A stretch of 64,000 bases of DNA from Armatimonadota bacterium. Its GTDB lineage: Bacteria > Armatimonadota > Fimbriimonadia > Fimbriimonadales > GBS-DC. Made by a program: the position numbers and the translations under genes. The DNA lies in contig JABWCR010000016.1 of NCBI GenBank assembly GCA_013359125.1, forward strand, positions 1-64,000, written 5' to 3'. Positions 27,230 through 36,427 of this stretch are shown here, piece after piece. The notes beneath the pieces were generated by a model. It ran no database searches. It worked only from the letters and a program-made list of their open reading frames with translations, and had not been told where the DNA came from. Within the stretch, counting starts at the first letter, position 1, and every line of letters starts with the position of its first letter.

Positions 27230-28723
27230 TTAGCGATACGCCAACTCGGCAGCCTTGCGCTGATCTCGCGCATGTTGATAGAGATTGACATAGGCGTCCG
27301 CCGATGTCTTCCAACTCCAGTTCGTGGTCATTGCCCGCTGAACCAGCTTTGGCCACTTGGTTGGCGATTGGAAGGCAGTCGTAGCCCTCTTCAGCGCTTC
27401 GGTCAAGGCGGTCGGCGTAAACTCCGTAAAGGTAAAGCCGTTGCCCTTGTCGAACCGGGCGCCCGCATCGGTAACCGTATCGGCCAGACCGCCGGTCGCC
27501 CTTACGACCGGCAGCGTACCGTAGCGCATGGCGATCATTTGCCCCAAACCGCATGGTTCGAATTGCGAGGGCATCAAGAAGAGGTCTGCTCCGGCATAGA
27601 TCTTTTGCGCCAGTTTCGGATCGAATCCGATGGTTGTGCAGACCTTGTTGCGGTTCTTCTTGTGCTGCGCGGTCAGGAAGCGCTCGAATGCCGGATCGCC
27701 CGTGCCCAAAATGACAAACTGGACCGGCAGCTGCAGCATCTTGGCAAAGGCGGTCTTGATGAGGCCCATGCCCTTTTGATCGGTCAAACGACCCACCATG
27801 CCGATCACGATCGCGTTAGCGTTGGGCTTCCAGCCGCAGGTCTTCTGCAGTTCGGCCTTGCACTTTTGCTTGCCGGTCATCTTCTTGGTCGAATAGGGAG
27901 CGGCGATCTGCTTGTCGGTCTCGGGGTTGTAGAGATCGGTGTCGATGCCGTTGAGGATTCCGGTCAGGCGCTCGCGAGAATTGAGCCAGGACAGTAATCC
28001 GTTTAGGCCTTCTCCAAAGGCCTCGGTCTGTATCTCGGCGGCATAGGTCGGGCTGACGGTGTTGACCATGTCGGCAAAGACGAGGCCGCCCTTCATGAAG
28101 CTGAACTGGCCGAAGAACTCTAACTGATCGGGCGCAAAGAGATGTTCCGGCAGCCCGGCCCAGTGCAGGGTTTCGTGCGGGAAGAGGCCCTGGAACGCGA
28201 GATTGTGGACGGTGAACACGGTTGCAATCTGGTCGAGGAGAGGATTCTCCAACGTCTTAAGGTAGACGGGGATAAGCCCTGTGTGCCAGTCGTTGCAGTG
28301 GACCACGCGCGGAAGCCAGTGCTCGGAATAGCGCTCGATAAAGCTGACGACCGCTCGATTGAAGAAGATGTAAGGCTCGGCGCCCGGTCGGTAGATGGTC
28401 TCGGAACTGGTGGATTCGTTGAACCACCGATTGCAACCGACCAGATAGACGGTTAGGTTGTTGTCGAGCGTTAGGGTTCGCACGTAGGCGCGCTCGGTCC
28501 AAAACGGATTGATCTGGACGTCGAACTCGAGCAGCGGAGCGATCTTGAGCGTTGCGTTGTTCTCGATCATGCCGTAGTCGGGCATGATGATTCGGACATC
28601 GTGGCCCATTGATTTCAGGGTTTTGGGCAGCGCGCTGGCTACGTCGGCAAGGCCGCCGACTTTGGCCAAGGGCGCCACCTCTGCCGAAACAAATAGGATC
28701 GGTGATGCGCTTCTTTTCGCCAT
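27230..28723 (-). CDS. glgA: Glycogen synthase, ADP-glucose type (GT5)
   Basis: GlgA extends alpha-1,4-glucan from ADP-glucose. The ADP-glucose-binding KVGGLADV lies at residues 21-28 and the nucleotide-binding segment FLMPSQFEPCGLGQM near the C-terminus. The 497-residue length is normal. AAGGAGGG precedes the ATG. No glgB, glgC or glgP is adjacent. The 138-base gap upstream (28724-28861) is GC-rich and I recognise no riboswitch in it. Confidence 0.94.
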   Translation of the reverse strand: MAKRSASPILFVSAEVAPLAKVGGLADVASALPKTLKSMGHDVRIIMPDYGMIENNATLKIAPLLEFDVQINPFWTERAYVRTLTLDNNLTVYLVGCNRWFNESTSSETIYRPGAEPYIFFNRAVVSFIERYSEHWLPRVVHCNDWHTGLIPVYLKTLENPLLDQIATVFTVHNLAFQGLFPHETLHWAGLPEHLFAPDQLEFFGQFSFMKGGLVFADMVNTVSPTYAAEIQTEAFGEGLNGLLSWLNSRERLTGILNGIDTDLYNPETDKQIAAPYSTKKMTGKQKCKAELQKTCGWKPNANAIVIGMVGRLTDQKGMGLIKTAFAKMLQLPVQFVILGTGDPAFERFLTAQHKKNRNKVCTTIGFDPKLAQKIYAGADLFLMPSQFEPCGLGQMIAMRYGTLPVVRATGGLADTVTDAGARFDKGNGFTFTEFTPTALTEALKRATTAFQSPTKWPKLVQRAMTTNWSWKTSADAYVNLYQHARDQRKAAELAYR

Positions 28724-28861
28724 TCTTTCCCTCCTTGTTGGGACGCTGGTATCGCATTAGGACGGCGGGGCCCTTTCTGCGGAGATGATGCAACGACCGC
28801 CCAGGACGGCTTGCGGCCTCTGCTTTCCCAGCAAAATTATTGGCGCTTTGGCACGTAAACT

Positions 28862-29764
28862 TCAGCGAACGTTTGAAATTTGCCGCACTGGGCGCCTTCT
28901 CTTCGACTTCTGGCGGTACATGGCCTGATCCGCTTCGCGGAGCAGGTCGTTTATGGACAGGGTCTCGCTCGGCTCCATCAGCGCGCCGCCAATGCTCAGC
29001 GAGAGCGCCGAGTGTCCATTGCAGAGTTCGTTGTGGAGCGCGACCTTCTCTTGGATTCTTGCGATCAGACGGTCGCGAAAGTCGCCCTCTCCCATGGCGA
29101 TCACGGCAAACTCGTCGCCGCCCAGCCGAGCGATGGCATCGGACTGACGAACCGCGCCGCGCAAGATTCGGGCAATGGTGCGGATGCACCAATCGCCCTC
29201 ATCGTGGCCGTGCTTGTCATTGACGGCCTTAAGGCCGTCCAGATCGATGAACAAGACCACGATCGATAGGCCGCTCCGGCGAGCGAGCGAAACCAGTTGG
29301 TCGCCCATGATCGTCAGACCTCGGCGATTGTGGAGGCCGGTCAAATCATCGATGGTGGAGAGCTGCAGCCAGGCGTTTCGATGTTTCTGTCGCTCGATGG
29401 CGGCCGATACGGTCTTGTGGAGCTGTTCAGAAGTCATGCGGCGGCGAAGCACGTAATCTTGCGCGCCGGACTGAATGGCGCGCTCGCCCAATTCATCTCT
29501 CGGCGCGAGAGCGACAACGGCTGCCGACGGATGAGTTTTGCAGAGTTCGTCGCAGGTTCGCGCGCTCTTGGGCTCGTCCGCGTCCAAACCCAAGAGAACG
29601 GCGGCGTACCTGCGCCTTTTGAGTCTCTGTACTCCTGTTTCGAGCTGCTCTACGGTATCGACTTGGTAATCGGCATCGCTCGAGGCGGACAGCCTTTGGC
29701 CGACGATCTGCGCGGCGGCAGCGTCGGCCTCGATCAGCAACAACTTTCTCTTTAAGTTCTTCAT
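28862..29764 (-). CDS. Diguanylate cyclase with degenerate receiver domain
   Basis: The 300-residue product has an N-terminal receiver-like domain (1-~120) and a C-terminal GGDEF domain with an intact GGDEF at residues 215-219. RxxD (RQSD) lies nine residues upstream of GGDEF, the usual inhibitory-site position. In the receiver, the usual phospho-acceptor Asp is replaced in AAVLLGLDADEP and the conserved Lys is not seen, so it is likely a pseudo-receiver. It should make cyclic di-GMP from GTP. The start (ATG 29764, AGGA site) lies at the foot of a 53-base hairpin. Confidence 0.88.
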   Translation of the reverse strand: MKNLKRKLLLIEADAAAAQIVGQRLSASSDADYQVDTVEQLETGVQRLKRRRYAAVLLGLDADEPKSARTCDELCKTHPSAAVVALAPRDELGERAIQSGAQDYVLRRRMTSEQLHKTVSAAIERQKHRNAWLQLSTIDDLTGLHNRRGLTIMGDQLVSLARRSGLSIVVLFIDLDGLKAVNDKHGHDEGDWCIRTIARILRGAVRQSDAIARLGGDEFAVIAMGEGDFRDRLIARIQEKVALHNELCNGHSALSLSIGGALMEPSETLSINDLLREADQAMYRQKSKRRRPVRQISNVR

Positions 29765-29766
29765 AT

Positions 29767-29819
29767 CGATAATCCTAAAGGGGGCCCGGACAAACGGGCG
29801 CTCCCCCATAGGATTATCG
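29767..29819 (-). promoter_or_regulatory. Long hairpin sequestering the ribosome-binding site of the diguanylate cyclase
   Basis: CGATAATCCTA (29767-29777) is perfectly complementary to TAGGATTATCG (29809-29819). Inside are GGGG/CCCC and GCCCG/CGGGC pairs around a six-base loop. On the minus-strand RNA the AGGA Shine-Dalgarno lies within the outer stem, whose foot is two bases from the ATG. It may gate translation of the cyclase, or act as a terminator for the upstream gene, though no T-run follows. Confidence 0.6.
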
Positions 29820-29847
29820 GATTCTTGCCTCGTCTCTTTAGGTTTTC

Positions 29848-32343
29848 TTAGCGAGGCGGCTTCACAAAGATTGGATTGGTGAACGAACGCGGCTTGACGC
29901 TGGGGTAGAGGGCTGTGAAGCGCGAACCCAATGCGTCGGCAATGATCCATCCCTCGGTCGGAGGGTCGATTTCTGCGGTAATCGTCCAGTCGAGCGGACC
30001 ATCGGCCTGAGGCACGGGAGACGACCAGGCTTCTTTGCCGTTGACGATCAGTTTGACCTGTTCGACCTTGATCCAACTGGCGGCGCGAACGGTGAGATCG
30101 AACGCCAGCTTTCGACCAGACGGAACGGTTCCGCCAGGCCGCACGCCGGCAATGGAGAAATCGATCATTGGACCAGCGCAGACGATCACATCGCCCGATC
30201 GGAGCGCCTCGACCAAGTTCTTTTCGTTGACTCGCCTTGGATCTTCGTGTCCAAACCGGATATAGGTCCGCGGAAATCCGGCTTCAAAGTTGTAGGCTCG
30301 ATGACTATCCGTGTTGCCCATCGCCAAGAATCGCTTGCCCTGATTGAGAAAGTTGAACCAATCGGTCATCACTTGGACCAGCCCGCCGCCCATGCCGTTG
30401 AAAACCTCGATCGCGTCAAAGTTGTCCGAGAACTCTTGCGGCTTGCCGATCTCGCCGGTCTCTTTGTGCATCCCGATCCAATCGAACCAACCCATGTTGC
30501 CGCCTCGCGGATGATTGATTTGCACGATGACATCGCCGTCAAAGTTCTTTCGCGCGTCGGCGAATATCTGGGCGGCGCTCTTGTCGTACCAGGCGATCGC
30601 TCCATTGTTCGGTTCGCTGGGATCGTATCGCTGAGGATAGGCGTTGAAGTGGCCGAGGCGATTGTTCGGCGAGATTTCGGTGCCGGTGATGGCGGCAATT
30701 CGATTCTCCAATCCCAGACGTTTGACGACCGGCTTGTAATCGGTGTTGACGTCGTGATCGGTGGCGACCATGATGCTGACGCCCGCACCCGCGTAGGCCA
30801 GGACTTTATCTTCCAGCGCGTCGTTCGAATCGGGCGAGGGCATGGCATGAATGTGAAAGTCGCCGCTGAGATAGCCGGGCATTCGCGCCGATCTCGCGAG
30901 ACTGGTTCGCCGCTCGATGGTTTTGCCCGGCTCGAAGGTCAGTTCGGCGGCGTCTACCTCGTACTCAAAGCCACGGCTAAAGGTTACAAGGTATTTTCCA
31001 GGCTCGACGGGAATGGTCTCGTTTCCGGTGCGGCTGAACCAGACTCGATGAAAGCGGCCAAACTGCCCTTGCTCTCCATATTTTGCGCGCTCGGAGTTGG
31101 GTATCGGCCCGCTGATACGCTCGAAGGTAACGGTACAGGGGGCCGCTTGGCTCTTCTCGTCGCCGATCTGAAAACGCAGGTTGGCGGCGGGCGGCATCGA
31201 GATTCTGAGGCGGTCGGCTGGGACTTTGGCATCGACCATAATCGGCGCTCGCCCCTCGGCAAAGGCGGCGACCTGGTAGTCGCCAGGCTTAAGCGTCAAA
31301 GAGAATGCGCCTCTATCATCGGCTTTGACGATGTTTGAAAGGGCGTCCGTATCCTTGTTTATAAAGTAGAGGCGAGCGTTTGGCGCAGCATCGCCGGATA
31401 TTTTTGCGCCTCGCTCGTCGTCGCCCATCGCTGCGAGGATCGGTTCGAGCGATCCATTGGAAAGGGTCAGCGCCCAAGTAACGGTTCGAGATTCGCCAGG
31501 CTGTATGCCGGACCAAGTCGCAAGGTTCGCCTGAAAAATCTGCTCGGCGCGCATGATCTCGCCCAATTGGCCATCGACTCGATAGAAGCCGTAGCCAATT
31601 TTCTGCCCAAGGCCTGCCATCAGATTGTGCGGTCCTTTGAGCGAATCGACCAGACCGAGCATGGTCTTTGTGCCTGCGGTTCGGAATGCGTGATCCATCG
31701 CTCCAATGGGCGGGATGTAAGTTTCGATGCCGTCGCCCTGCACCAACCCCAGGTTCATCGCGTAGGTCTGCGCTCTGTCGGTCGTGTTGATCGCGCGCAT
31801 TTGAACGGTCAGCGTATGGGAGTCGGGCGCTAAGGCGTAGTCGATTTCAACGCGCATCCCGATCGGAGCGCTGGGGATGTTGAGCGTTTGATCGACTATT
31901 GGAAAGCGATCATCGACCGCAAAGACCCTCAAGACAGCGGTCTGGCCCCGTCCGCCTGGATTGACGATCTCGGCTCTCTCGGCTCTGAGCGTCCGCAGAT
32001 TGGGCAGCCCCTTTGCATCGGTTGCGCTGATAAAGAGCTCGCCCAGAAAATCCATATCGCTCCCCTTCTCCGGCATAACGGCATCCAAGATTCGACCGCC
32101 ATAGCGAGCATATCCCGAGGCCGGGCGCGGGCGCGAAACGACAAAGACGGAACGGGAGTTTCTCAGGATGTAATCTCCCGCCTGGCCTTCGGCTTTGGGG
32201 CCGCCTGGCAGGTCCTTCTCGGTGGCGATCTTGAGTTCGGCCATTCCGTCTTGCACCTTGGGCAGCGGCTCGGTGCGGATGCGCCCGACATCGTGCCCCC
32301 ATGCAACGGAAACGAGAAAGAGGGCGATAAGGATTCGAATCAT
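29848..32343 (-). CDS. Secreted CehA/McbA-family metallohydrolase (PHP domain)
   Basis: The 831-residue product has a signal peptide (MIRILIALFLVSVAWG). Beta-rich domains fill residues ~20-480, including a carboxypeptidase-regulatory-like repeat near 310-370. A PHP-type metal domain follows with GDFHIHAMPSPDS, ATDHDVN, QINHPRGG and GNTDSHRAY. Characterised relatives hydrolyse carbaryl or similar esters, but the natural substrate is unknown. The location is probably periplasmic or extracellular. It is divergent from the dehydrogenase at 32399. Confidence 0.87.
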   Translation of the reverse strand: MIRILIALFLVSVAWGHDVGRIRTEPLPKVQDGMAELKIATEKDLPGGPKAEGQAGDYILRNSRSVFVVSRPRPASGYARYGGRILDAVMPEKGSDMDFLGELFISATDAKGLPNLRTLRAERAEIVNPGGRGQTAVLRVFAVDDRFPIVDQTLNIPSAPIGMRVEIDYALAPDSHTLTVQMRAINTTDRAQTYAMNLGLVQGDGIETYIPPIGAMDHAFRTAGTKTMLGLVDSLKGPHNLMAGLGQKIGYGFYRVDGQLGEIMRAEQIFQANLATWSGIQPGESRTVTWALTLSNGSLEPILAAMGDDERGAKISGDAAPNARLYFINKDTDALSNIVKADDRGAFSLTLKPGDYQVAAFAEGRAPIMVDAKVPADRLRISMPPAANLRFQIGDEKSQAAPCTVTFERISGPIPNSERAKYGEQGQFGRFHRVWFSRTGNETIPVEPGKYLVTFSRGFEYEVDAAELTFEPGKTIERRTSLARSARMPGYLSGDFHIHAMPSPDSNDALEDKVLAYAGAGVSIMVATDHDVNTDYKPVVKRLGLENRIAAITGTEISPNNRLGHFNAYPQRYDPSEPNNGAIAWYDKSAAQIFADARKNFDGDVIVQINHPRGGNMGWFDWIGMHKETGEIGKPQEFSDNFDAIEVFNGMGGGLVQVMTDWFNFLNQGKRFLAMGNTDSHRAYNFEAGFPRTYIRFGHEDPRRVNEKNLVEALRSGDVIVCAGPMIDFSIAGVRPGGTVPSGRKLAFDLTVRAASWIKVEQVKLIVNGKEAWSSPVPQADGPLDWTITAEIDPPTEGWIIADALGSRFTALYPSVKPRSFTNPIFVKPPR

Positions 32344-32361
32344 GTATCAAGATTTTGCCAG

Positions 32362-32379
32362 GCAGGAGTTCGCTCCTGC
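32362..32379 (+). repeat. UUCG-tetraloop hairpin between divergent genes
   Basis: GCAGGAG (32362-32368), loop TTCG and CTCCTGC (32373-32379) form a seven-bp stem followed by TTTAA on the plus strand. It lies 19 bases before the GTG of the dehydrogenase and within the 5' region of the CehA gene. A regulatory or terminator role is possible. Confidence 0.45.
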
Positions 32380-32398
32380 TTTAACGAAGGGTTAAGCC

Positions 32399-33418
32399 GT
32401 GATCGCGGTCGTTAACTTCTCTCCCGAACCGGGTTCCGTCGAACTTCGCGAGATTGCCGAACCCACTGCGGGATTCGGCGAGGTCGTCGTCAAGGTGCGG
32501 GCGGTCGGCGTCTGCGGTTCGGATCTGCATCAGTTTCATGGGACGCATTCTTGGCCCGTCAACTATCCGGTGGCGCTAGGGCACGAGTTTGCCGGAGAGA
32601 TCGTCGAACTGGGCGAAGGGGCGATCGATTGGAAAATCGGCGAGCGCGTCGCTTGCGAGACGGCGGCCTTCATTTGCGGCCATTGCGCGATGTGCCGCAC
32701 CGGGCGATACAATCTCTGCCCAACCCGGCTCGGATTCGGGTACGGCACGGACGGCGCAATGACGCGGTTCGTCAGGGTTCCGACGCGAATAGTGCATAGG
32801 ATCCCTCGGAACGTGCCGTTTGAAGACGCCGCCATGACCGAGCCGTGTTGCGTGGCGGCAAACGCTGTGGTCGAACTTTCGAACGTCAAACCGGGCGATA
32901 CGGTCGCGGTGATCGGCACGGGTCCGATCGGCCTGCTGTGCGCTCAGATGGCCCGGCTGTTCAATCCGTCGCGATTGATCGTGATCGGCCTGGCGAGCGA
33001 TGGTCCAAGGCTGGAGGCTGCCAAAGCGTGCGGCGCAACGGAAGTTTGGACGACCGATTCGATGAGCATATCGCCGATAGCGGACTTGGCGGTCGATGCG
33101 GCGGGGGCGAGCGAGTCGCTAAAGCCTGCGCTAGAATTGGTGAAGCCGGGCGGTCAGATCGTTAAGGTAGGCTGGGGGCCAGAGCCGCTGGGCTTTTCGC
33201 TCGACCCGCTTGTTCAGAAAGCGGCTAATCTGCAAGGCGCTTTCAGTCATACTTGGGCAACATGGGAGCGCGTCCTTGCCCTCATGAGCGCTCGCAAGCT
33301 GACATTGGCTCCGCTGCGGCGCTGCTTTCGGCTAACCGAGTGGCGCGAAGCGTTTGAAGCGATGGAGAGTCGACAAACGGTAAAGAGCATCTTAATACCT
33401 GATGAAGATAACGATTAG
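32399..33418 (+). CDS. Zinc-dependent alcohol dehydrogenase (threonine/sorbitol dehydrogenase-like)
   Basis: This 339-residue MDR enzyme has catalytic zinc motifs VCGSDLHQF and GHEFAGE, structural zinc cysteines CGHCAMCRTGRYNLC and the Rossmann AVIGTGPIGLLCAQ. It starts with GTG. Its last 17 bases overlap the DUF6807 gene, suggesting the pair plus the DUF1295 gene form an operon. Oxidation of a sugar or polyol is likely, with the substrate unknown. Confidence 0.86.
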   Translation: MIAVVNFSPEPGSVELREIAEPTAGFGEVVVKVRAVGVCGSDLHQFHGTHSWPVNYPVALGHEFAGEIVELGEGAIDWKIGERVACETAAFICGHCAMCRTGRYNLCPTRLGFGYGTDGAMTRFVRVPTRIVHRIPRNVPFEDAAMTEPCCVAANAVVELSNVKPGDTVAVIGTGPIGLLCAQMARLFNPSRLIVIGLASDGPRLEAAKACGATEVWTTDSMSISPIADLAVDAAGASESLKPALELVKPGGQIVKVGWGPEPLGFSLDPLVQKAANLQGAFSHTWATWERVLALMSARKLTLAPLRRCFRLTEWREAFEAMESRQTVKSILIPDEDND

Positions 33419-34505
33419 AACCGACGAGCGCGCGATCTTAGAAGAACCTCTGGCGGCCAAGCTGACGGGGCGACTGCCCGCCGAGCCGTGGATTCTGTCA
33501 GACGGCAAGGCCTCGATCCCGGCACAGAAGGACGGCGCTCTCGTTCGCTGGATTCAGCCCGCACTGGGCAAGAACTCATCGGCAACCTATGATCTGAAGA
33601 CGGGCAAGGCGGCTGAGGGTTGGTCGTTCCGAGAAGACGGCGATGCAACGACCATTGAGCTTCGCGGGCAAATGGTTGCTCAACTCTGGCACAAGAACGT
33701 GCCGAAGCCGTACATCTACCCGCTCATAGGTCCCAAGGGCAAGCCGATGACGCGCAACTTTCCCATGAATCGCGTTGCGGGCGAAACGACCGATCATCCT
33801 CACCATCGCTCCATGTGGTTTACACATGGGGATGTTAACGGCCTAGATTATTGGACGGAGGGGCCCAATCGGGGCAAAATAGTAGCGCGAGCGATCGAGG
33901 AGCGCGCGCATGGCCCGGTCTTCGCGAGATTCGTTATCGTAAACGATTGGATAGGGCCAGATGGGAAGAAGGCGTGCGAAGATCGGCAGTCGTTCGCGTT
34001 CTATTGGGGCGAGCGGGGATTGACGATAGACTTCGAGACGATCGTTACAGCGTCTGAGGGGGATTTGAAGTTTGGCGACACGAAGGAGGGCAGTTTCGGG
34101 ATTCGAGTTGCGAGCGCGTTGGAGGTTTCACGGCGGCAGGGCGCGGAGATGATAAACTCGAACGGCGAAAAAGATGCCGCAGTATGGGGAAAGCGCGCCG
34201 CCTGGTGCGACTATAGCGGGAAGATCGACGAGGTTGCGATGGGGATCGCGATCATGGACCATCCTGAGAGTTTTCGGCACCCGACACATTGGCATGCGCG
34301 GGACTACGGGCTGTTTGCGGTCAACCCGTTCGGCATTCACGATTTTGTGCCGGGCGCGGCACGGAACGCTGGCGATCACAAGATGGCGAAAGGCGAGACG
34401 ATGCGGCTTCGGTATCGAATCTGGCTGCACGAGGGGAACGCGCAACAGGCCGGCGTTGCAGAGAGGTGGTCGCTGTTTGCCCATCCGCCGCGGATTGGCG
34501 GATGA
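33402..34505 (+). CDS. DUF6807 family protein
   Basis: The 367-residue protein matches what I know of the DUF6807 family (often auto-named PmoA family): PYIYPLIGPKGKPMTRNFPM, then DHPHHRSMWFTHGDVNG and HPTHWHARDYGLFAVNPFG. The His clusters suggest metal or sugar binding. The family often sits beside Gfo/Idh and sugar-degradation genes, and its activity is not established. There is no signal peptide. It overlaps its upstream and downstream neighbours (17 and 4 bases). Confidence 0.82.
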   Translation: MKITIRTDERAILEEPLAAKLTGRLPAEPWILSDGKASIPAQKDGALVRWIQPALGKNSSATYDLKTGKAAEGWSFREDGDATTIELRGQMVAQLWHKNVPKPYIYPLIGPKGKPMTRNFPMNRVAGETTDHPHHRSMWFTHGDVNGLDYWTEGPNRGKIVARAIEERAHGPVFARFVIVNDWIGPDGKKACEDRQSFAFYWGERGLTIDFETIVTASEGDLKFGDTKEGSFGIRVASALEVSRRQGAEMINSNGEKDAAVWGKRAAWCDYSGKIDEVAMGIAIMDHPESFRHPTHWHARDYGLFAVNPFGIHDFVPGAARNAGDHKMAKGETMRLRYRIWLHEGNAQQAGVAERWSLFAHPPRIGG

Positions 34506-35272
34506 GCCTGTACGAGGCGCTGTTAGGGCTGGGCGCGTCGCTCGGCTTCTTCACTTTGGTCTGGATCGTCAGTCTGCCTTTGCGCAATGCTAGCATCGTC
34601 GACGTTGCGTGGAGCCTGGGCGTTCTATCGCAGACTCTGCTCTATGCCAACTTGCAGGCGAATCTGACTGTAAGGCACTGGCTGCTGTTGACCTGCCTTG
34701 CTGTTTGGGGCGTGCGGCTGTCGGCTCACATTCTGGTGCGGAATTGGGGCAAAGGCGAGGATTTTCGTTACGCCGCCTGGCGCCGGCAATATGGCACAGG
34801 CTATTGGTGGATCAGTCTCTTTCAGGTTTTTTGGCTGCAGGGAGCGGTGAATTGGGTCTTGGCGCTGCCCATTCTGGTCTGTCTTTCCGATTCGAGCGGT
34901 CTGTCGGCTTTGGACGCCTTAGGGGCGATCGTGTTTGCGATTGGATTTGGTTTCGAAGCCGTAGGCGATTGGCAACTGCTCCGGTTTAAGTCGAAGCCGG
35001 AGAACAAGGGCCGCGTGATGGATCGGGGATTATGGCGATATAGCCGACATCCCAACTACTTTGGCGAGGCGACAATCTGGTGGGGAATCTGGCTGATGGC
35101 GGGACGCGGCCTACCGTGGAGCCTCGTCAGTCCCGTTATGATGACTCTTCTGCTGGTCAAGGTGTCCGGCGTCAGGATGCTGGAAAAGAGCCTGGCGGAT
35201 GCAAAGCCCGGATATAGGGAATACATCCGGCGCACAAGCCCTTTTGTCCCCATGCCGCCAAAAGCCGACTGA
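34502..35272 (+). CDS. DUF1295 / steroid 5-alpha-reductase-like membrane protein
   Basis: This 256-residue protein has about six hydrophobic helices. The C-terminal motif GLWRYSRHPNYFGE followed by WWGIWL is the hallmark of the DUF1295/ICMT-like fold that binds NADPH or methyl donors. The start ATG overlaps the DUF6807 stop (ATGA), and the frame upstream is not coding here. It probably reduces or modifies a lipid in the inner membrane; the substrate is unknown. Confidence 0.85.
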   Translation: MSLYEALLGLGASLGFFTLVWIVSLPLRNASIVDVAWSLGVLSQTLLYANLQANLTVRHWLLLTCLAVWGVRLSAHILVRNWGKGEDFRYAAWRRQYGTGYWWISLFQVFWLQGAVNWVLALPILVCLSDSSGLSALDALGAIVFAIGFGFEAVGDWQLLRFKSKPENKGRVMDRGLWRYSRHPNYFGEATIWWGIWLMAGRGLPWSLVSPVMMTLLLVKVSGVRMLEKSLADAKPGYREYIRRTSPFVPMPPKAD

Positions 35273-35740
35273 CTACTGCGTCATGAAGGTGTCGAAGTAG
35301 ACCTCTAACACCGCTTCCTTGTTCTTCGTCTCTTCGTACAGAAGTTCGTTCAGCTTCTTGGTCAGCGTCTTTTTGAGCGCTTCTTTGCCTTCCTTGCTGA
35401 TTAGTTCGGCTCGGTCCATGCCGGTCAGCGTCATGATGACCGTATCGGAGATGGCCGATTCTTTGTTCTTGATGGCGTCTTCTTTGACCTTCTCGTTAAG
35501 GCCGAGGGCGATGCCGACTTTGAGGTAATGGTCGTCATCAAGATTTATCACGTACTCGCTTCCTTCGCGAAGCTTAACGGTGTGCCCTAACTTCGCTTCT
35601 TCGTGCACTGTAACGTTCTTACCGCCGCCAAACAGCGTTTTGCCGGCAAAGACGCCGCCCGCAAGCCCCAATACGAGCACGATTACCACGACCATGTTCT
35701 TGCCGCCCTTCTTGGGGGCCTTCTCTTTCTCTTCTGACAT
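35273..35740 (-). CDS. fliL: Flagellar basal-body-associated protein FliL
   Basis: FliL is a single-pass inner-membrane protein at the stator-motor interface. The 155-residue product has a Lys-rich cytoplasmic N-terminus, one membrane helix (VVVIVLVLGLAGGVFAG) and the periplasmic FliL domain with YLKVGIALGLNEK and the C-terminal EVYFDTFMTQ. The gene stands alone, without the usual fliM/fliN neighbours, and ends next to the convergent DUF1295 gene. Confidence 0.86.
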   Translation of the reverse strand: MSEEKEKAPKKGGKNMVVVIVLVLGLAGGVFAGKTLFGGGKNVTVHEEAKLGHTVKLREGSEYVINLDDDHYLKVGIALGLNEKVKEDAIKNKESAISDTVIMTLTGMDRAELISKEGKEALKKTLTKKLNELLYEETKNKEAVLEVYFDTFMTQ

Positions 35741-35845
35741 GAGCCATCGCCTCCGTCCTCTTTATTCCATTATTGGCAGGATTGTTAACGAAGGGGCGCA
35801 GGATGGAGAGGCTTCGACCCCGAACTAATCGTCAGGAGAATTAGA

Positions 35846-36427
35846 ATGAAACCCTTAGCCCTGATAGCAGCCGTCTCTCTATTTTGGACGGTCGCCGCGC
35901 AAGACGCCAAGCCGGCAACGAGCGAGGTGGACGCGCTGTTAGTCGCCATCGCGGAGATCCATTGGTTTGAAAACGTCCGACATCTGAAGCTGACGGATGT
36001 GCAGTTGGATAAGTTGATGGCCGCTAACAAGAAGGCGCGAGAGCGCGAAAACGAGCAGTTTAAGGCCGAAGCTAAGGACCTTCTCGCGCTGAAAGAAGAT
36101 GTCGAAAAGGCTCGACAGCAAGCGATCGCCGGTCGCCCTGCGCCCCAAGGATTGTTGAACCGGCTGAAGGAGTTGGAAAAGAAGGCCGCCGAGGATCGAA
36201 AAGCGCTGAGGGTCAAAGCGGTGAAGGAACTGGCCACCGAACTGAGACCGATCTTCACCGATGAACAGTTTGCCGAGATGGCGCGCAAGAGCAAAGAGGT
36301 CTTGAAAGAACAGAAGTTCAACGTGGAAGGGTCAGAGGACGTTCAGCTCTATTGGTTCTATGTCGAACACGTGTTTTTGCCGGAACTCGCGGTCGAGATG
36401 ATGAAGAAGCTGAAGGATCACAATTAG
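35846..36427 (+). CDS. Secreted helical protein, function unknown
   Basis: The 193-residue product has a signal peptide (MKPLALIAAVSLFWTVAAQ). A charged region at ~60-150 (Lys, Glu, Ala) is predicted coiled coil, as in Spy/CpxP-like periplasmic chaperones. LKLTDVQLDKLMAANKKARE is reminiscent of the LTxxQ pattern, but the match is loose. AGGAG precedes the ATG. The last four bases overlap the convergent glcE-like gene. Confidence 0.6.
   Translation: MKPLALIAAVSLFWTVAAQDAKPATSEVDALLVAIAEIHWFENVRHLKLTDVQLDKLMAANKKARERENEQFKAEAKDLLALKEDVEKARQQAIAGRPAPQGLLNRLKELEKKAAEDRKALRVKAVKELATELRPIFTDEQFAEMARKSKEVLKEQKFNVEGSEDVQLYWFYVEHVFLPELAVEMMKKLKDHN

Noticed and set aside
28724-28861. Riboswitch upstream of glgA
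   Set aside because: The leader is GC-rich and near the diguanylate cyclase gene, but I could not fit the conserved cores of cyclic di-GMP, cobalamin, SAM or glycine riboswitches.
35740-35790. FliA-type promoter upstream of fliL
   Set aside because: GCCAATAA resembles the GCCGATAA -10 of flagellar sigma factors, but no matching -35 (TAAAG-type) lies at the right distance.
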